From Pelagomonas calceolata (taxonomy: Eukaryota > Sar > Pelagophyceae > Pelagomonadales > Pelagomonadaceae): 64,000 nucleotides of DNA. Both the position numbers and the translations under genes were made by a program. The stretch covers positions 4,712,001-4,776,000 of the forward strand of contig CAKKNE010000005.1 in NCBI GenBank assembly GCA_918797485.1. The letters run 5' to 3'. The notes beneath the pieces were generated by a model, which searched no databases, was not told the origin of the DNA, and worked only from the letters and a program-made list of their open reading frames with translations. Numbering within the stretch: position 1 is the first letter of the stretch; each line of letters begins with the position of its first letter. This document shows positions 63,837 through 64,000 of the stretch, one piece after another.

Positions 63837-64000
63837 CTAGGCGACCTTCGTGAGGCAGTAGTCGTCGTCGGCGGCGCAGGGCTTGACGAATGACAAACAC
63901 TTCGACGTCGACGACGTGTGCTTCTCGAAGGGCTCCAGGCCCGCTTCCATGAAAAGGGCGCCGACATCTTCGTTGATATATGTAGGATAGTGGGGTTCGT
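63837..64000 (-). CDS. 3' end of a methyltransferase-like gene (partial)
   Basis: The window edge cuts the gene; 54 codons are visible before TAG. The sequence (EPHYPTYINEDVGALFMEAG, LEPFEKHTSSTSKCLSFVKP) resembles the last part of small-molecule SAM-dependent methyltransferases (a His-Asp-x-x-x-x-x-x-Ala-Gly-Phe/Leu segment then a strand before a short tail). Family assignment is tentative. The neighbour at 63423 converges on it, with 81 bp between the stops. Confidence 0.45.
   Translation of the reverse strand, partial: EPHYPTYINEDVGALFMEAGLEPFEKHTSSTSKCLSFVKPCAADDDYCLTKVA

Overview
The window is nuclear DNA of a GC-rich, gene-dense eukaryotic alga, most likely a pelagophyte (Aureococcus/Pelagomonas type, Stramenopiles). 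Reasons: single-exon genes packed on both strands; eukaryote-only products (PCNA, HIRA, NOP14, POP1, PIG-W, vacuolar sorting receptor); plastid-type proteins (zeaxanthin epoxidase, PsbP-like); short introner elements with terminal inverted repeats and about 8-bp target duplications; and two genes in which an in-frame TGA sits exactly where a catalytic Cys belongs, each followed by a SECIS-like hairpin. The species cannot be fixed from the sequence alone.

Layout. 1-12.7 kb: an unknown protein, a vacuolar sorting receptor, a MYND/RING-CH/TPR protein, a double phosphoglycerate-mutase protein, NOP14, two small tandem-repeat proteins that share flanking elements (SnoaL/NTF2-like and ABM-like, the latter with a tRNA-Pro inside an intron) and a SHAQKYF-type MYB. 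13-29.9 kb: PsbP-like, BTB, HMG-box, two membrane proteins, ankyrin, glycosyltransferase, POP1, Mpv17, RNase H-like, SirB1-like, a TPR fragment, an ATP-grasp ligase and an acidic unknown. 30-43.3 kb: a PARP-finger/Tudor protein, a 2037-aa FN3/WD40/LysM protein, HIRA and PIG-W. 43.6-57.3 kb: a ROK-like/GNAT fusion, a SAM-domain protein, PI synthase, small secreted or plastid proteins, a 1010-aa MYND protein, an antisense-overlapping ORF pair, a 2OG-oxygenase-like protein and zeaxanthin epoxidase. 57.7-64 kb: a selenoprotein glutaredoxin, a PLAC8 protein, a selenoprotein peroxiredoxin, PCNA, a bifunctional-nuclease-like protein, a TMEM230-like protein and the end of a methyltransferase-like gene.

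Genes largely alternate head-to-head and tail-to-tail. Convergent partners end 3-40 bp apart. Most divergent promoter regions carry one or two copies of a motif with the core GTAAGACACTAGC between inverted GCTAG arms; I do not recognise it from the literature, and it looks like a shared (bidirectional) promoter element.

Nine introns can be placed by reading frame and by repeat or family homology. Seven are introner insertions at different stages of decay. Splicing appears to use a GT or GC from the first target-site copy and the AG of the inverted repeat. Three of the nine introns are GC-AG. Start codons were set to ATG; many longer frames begin only at GTG or TTG and were trimmed.
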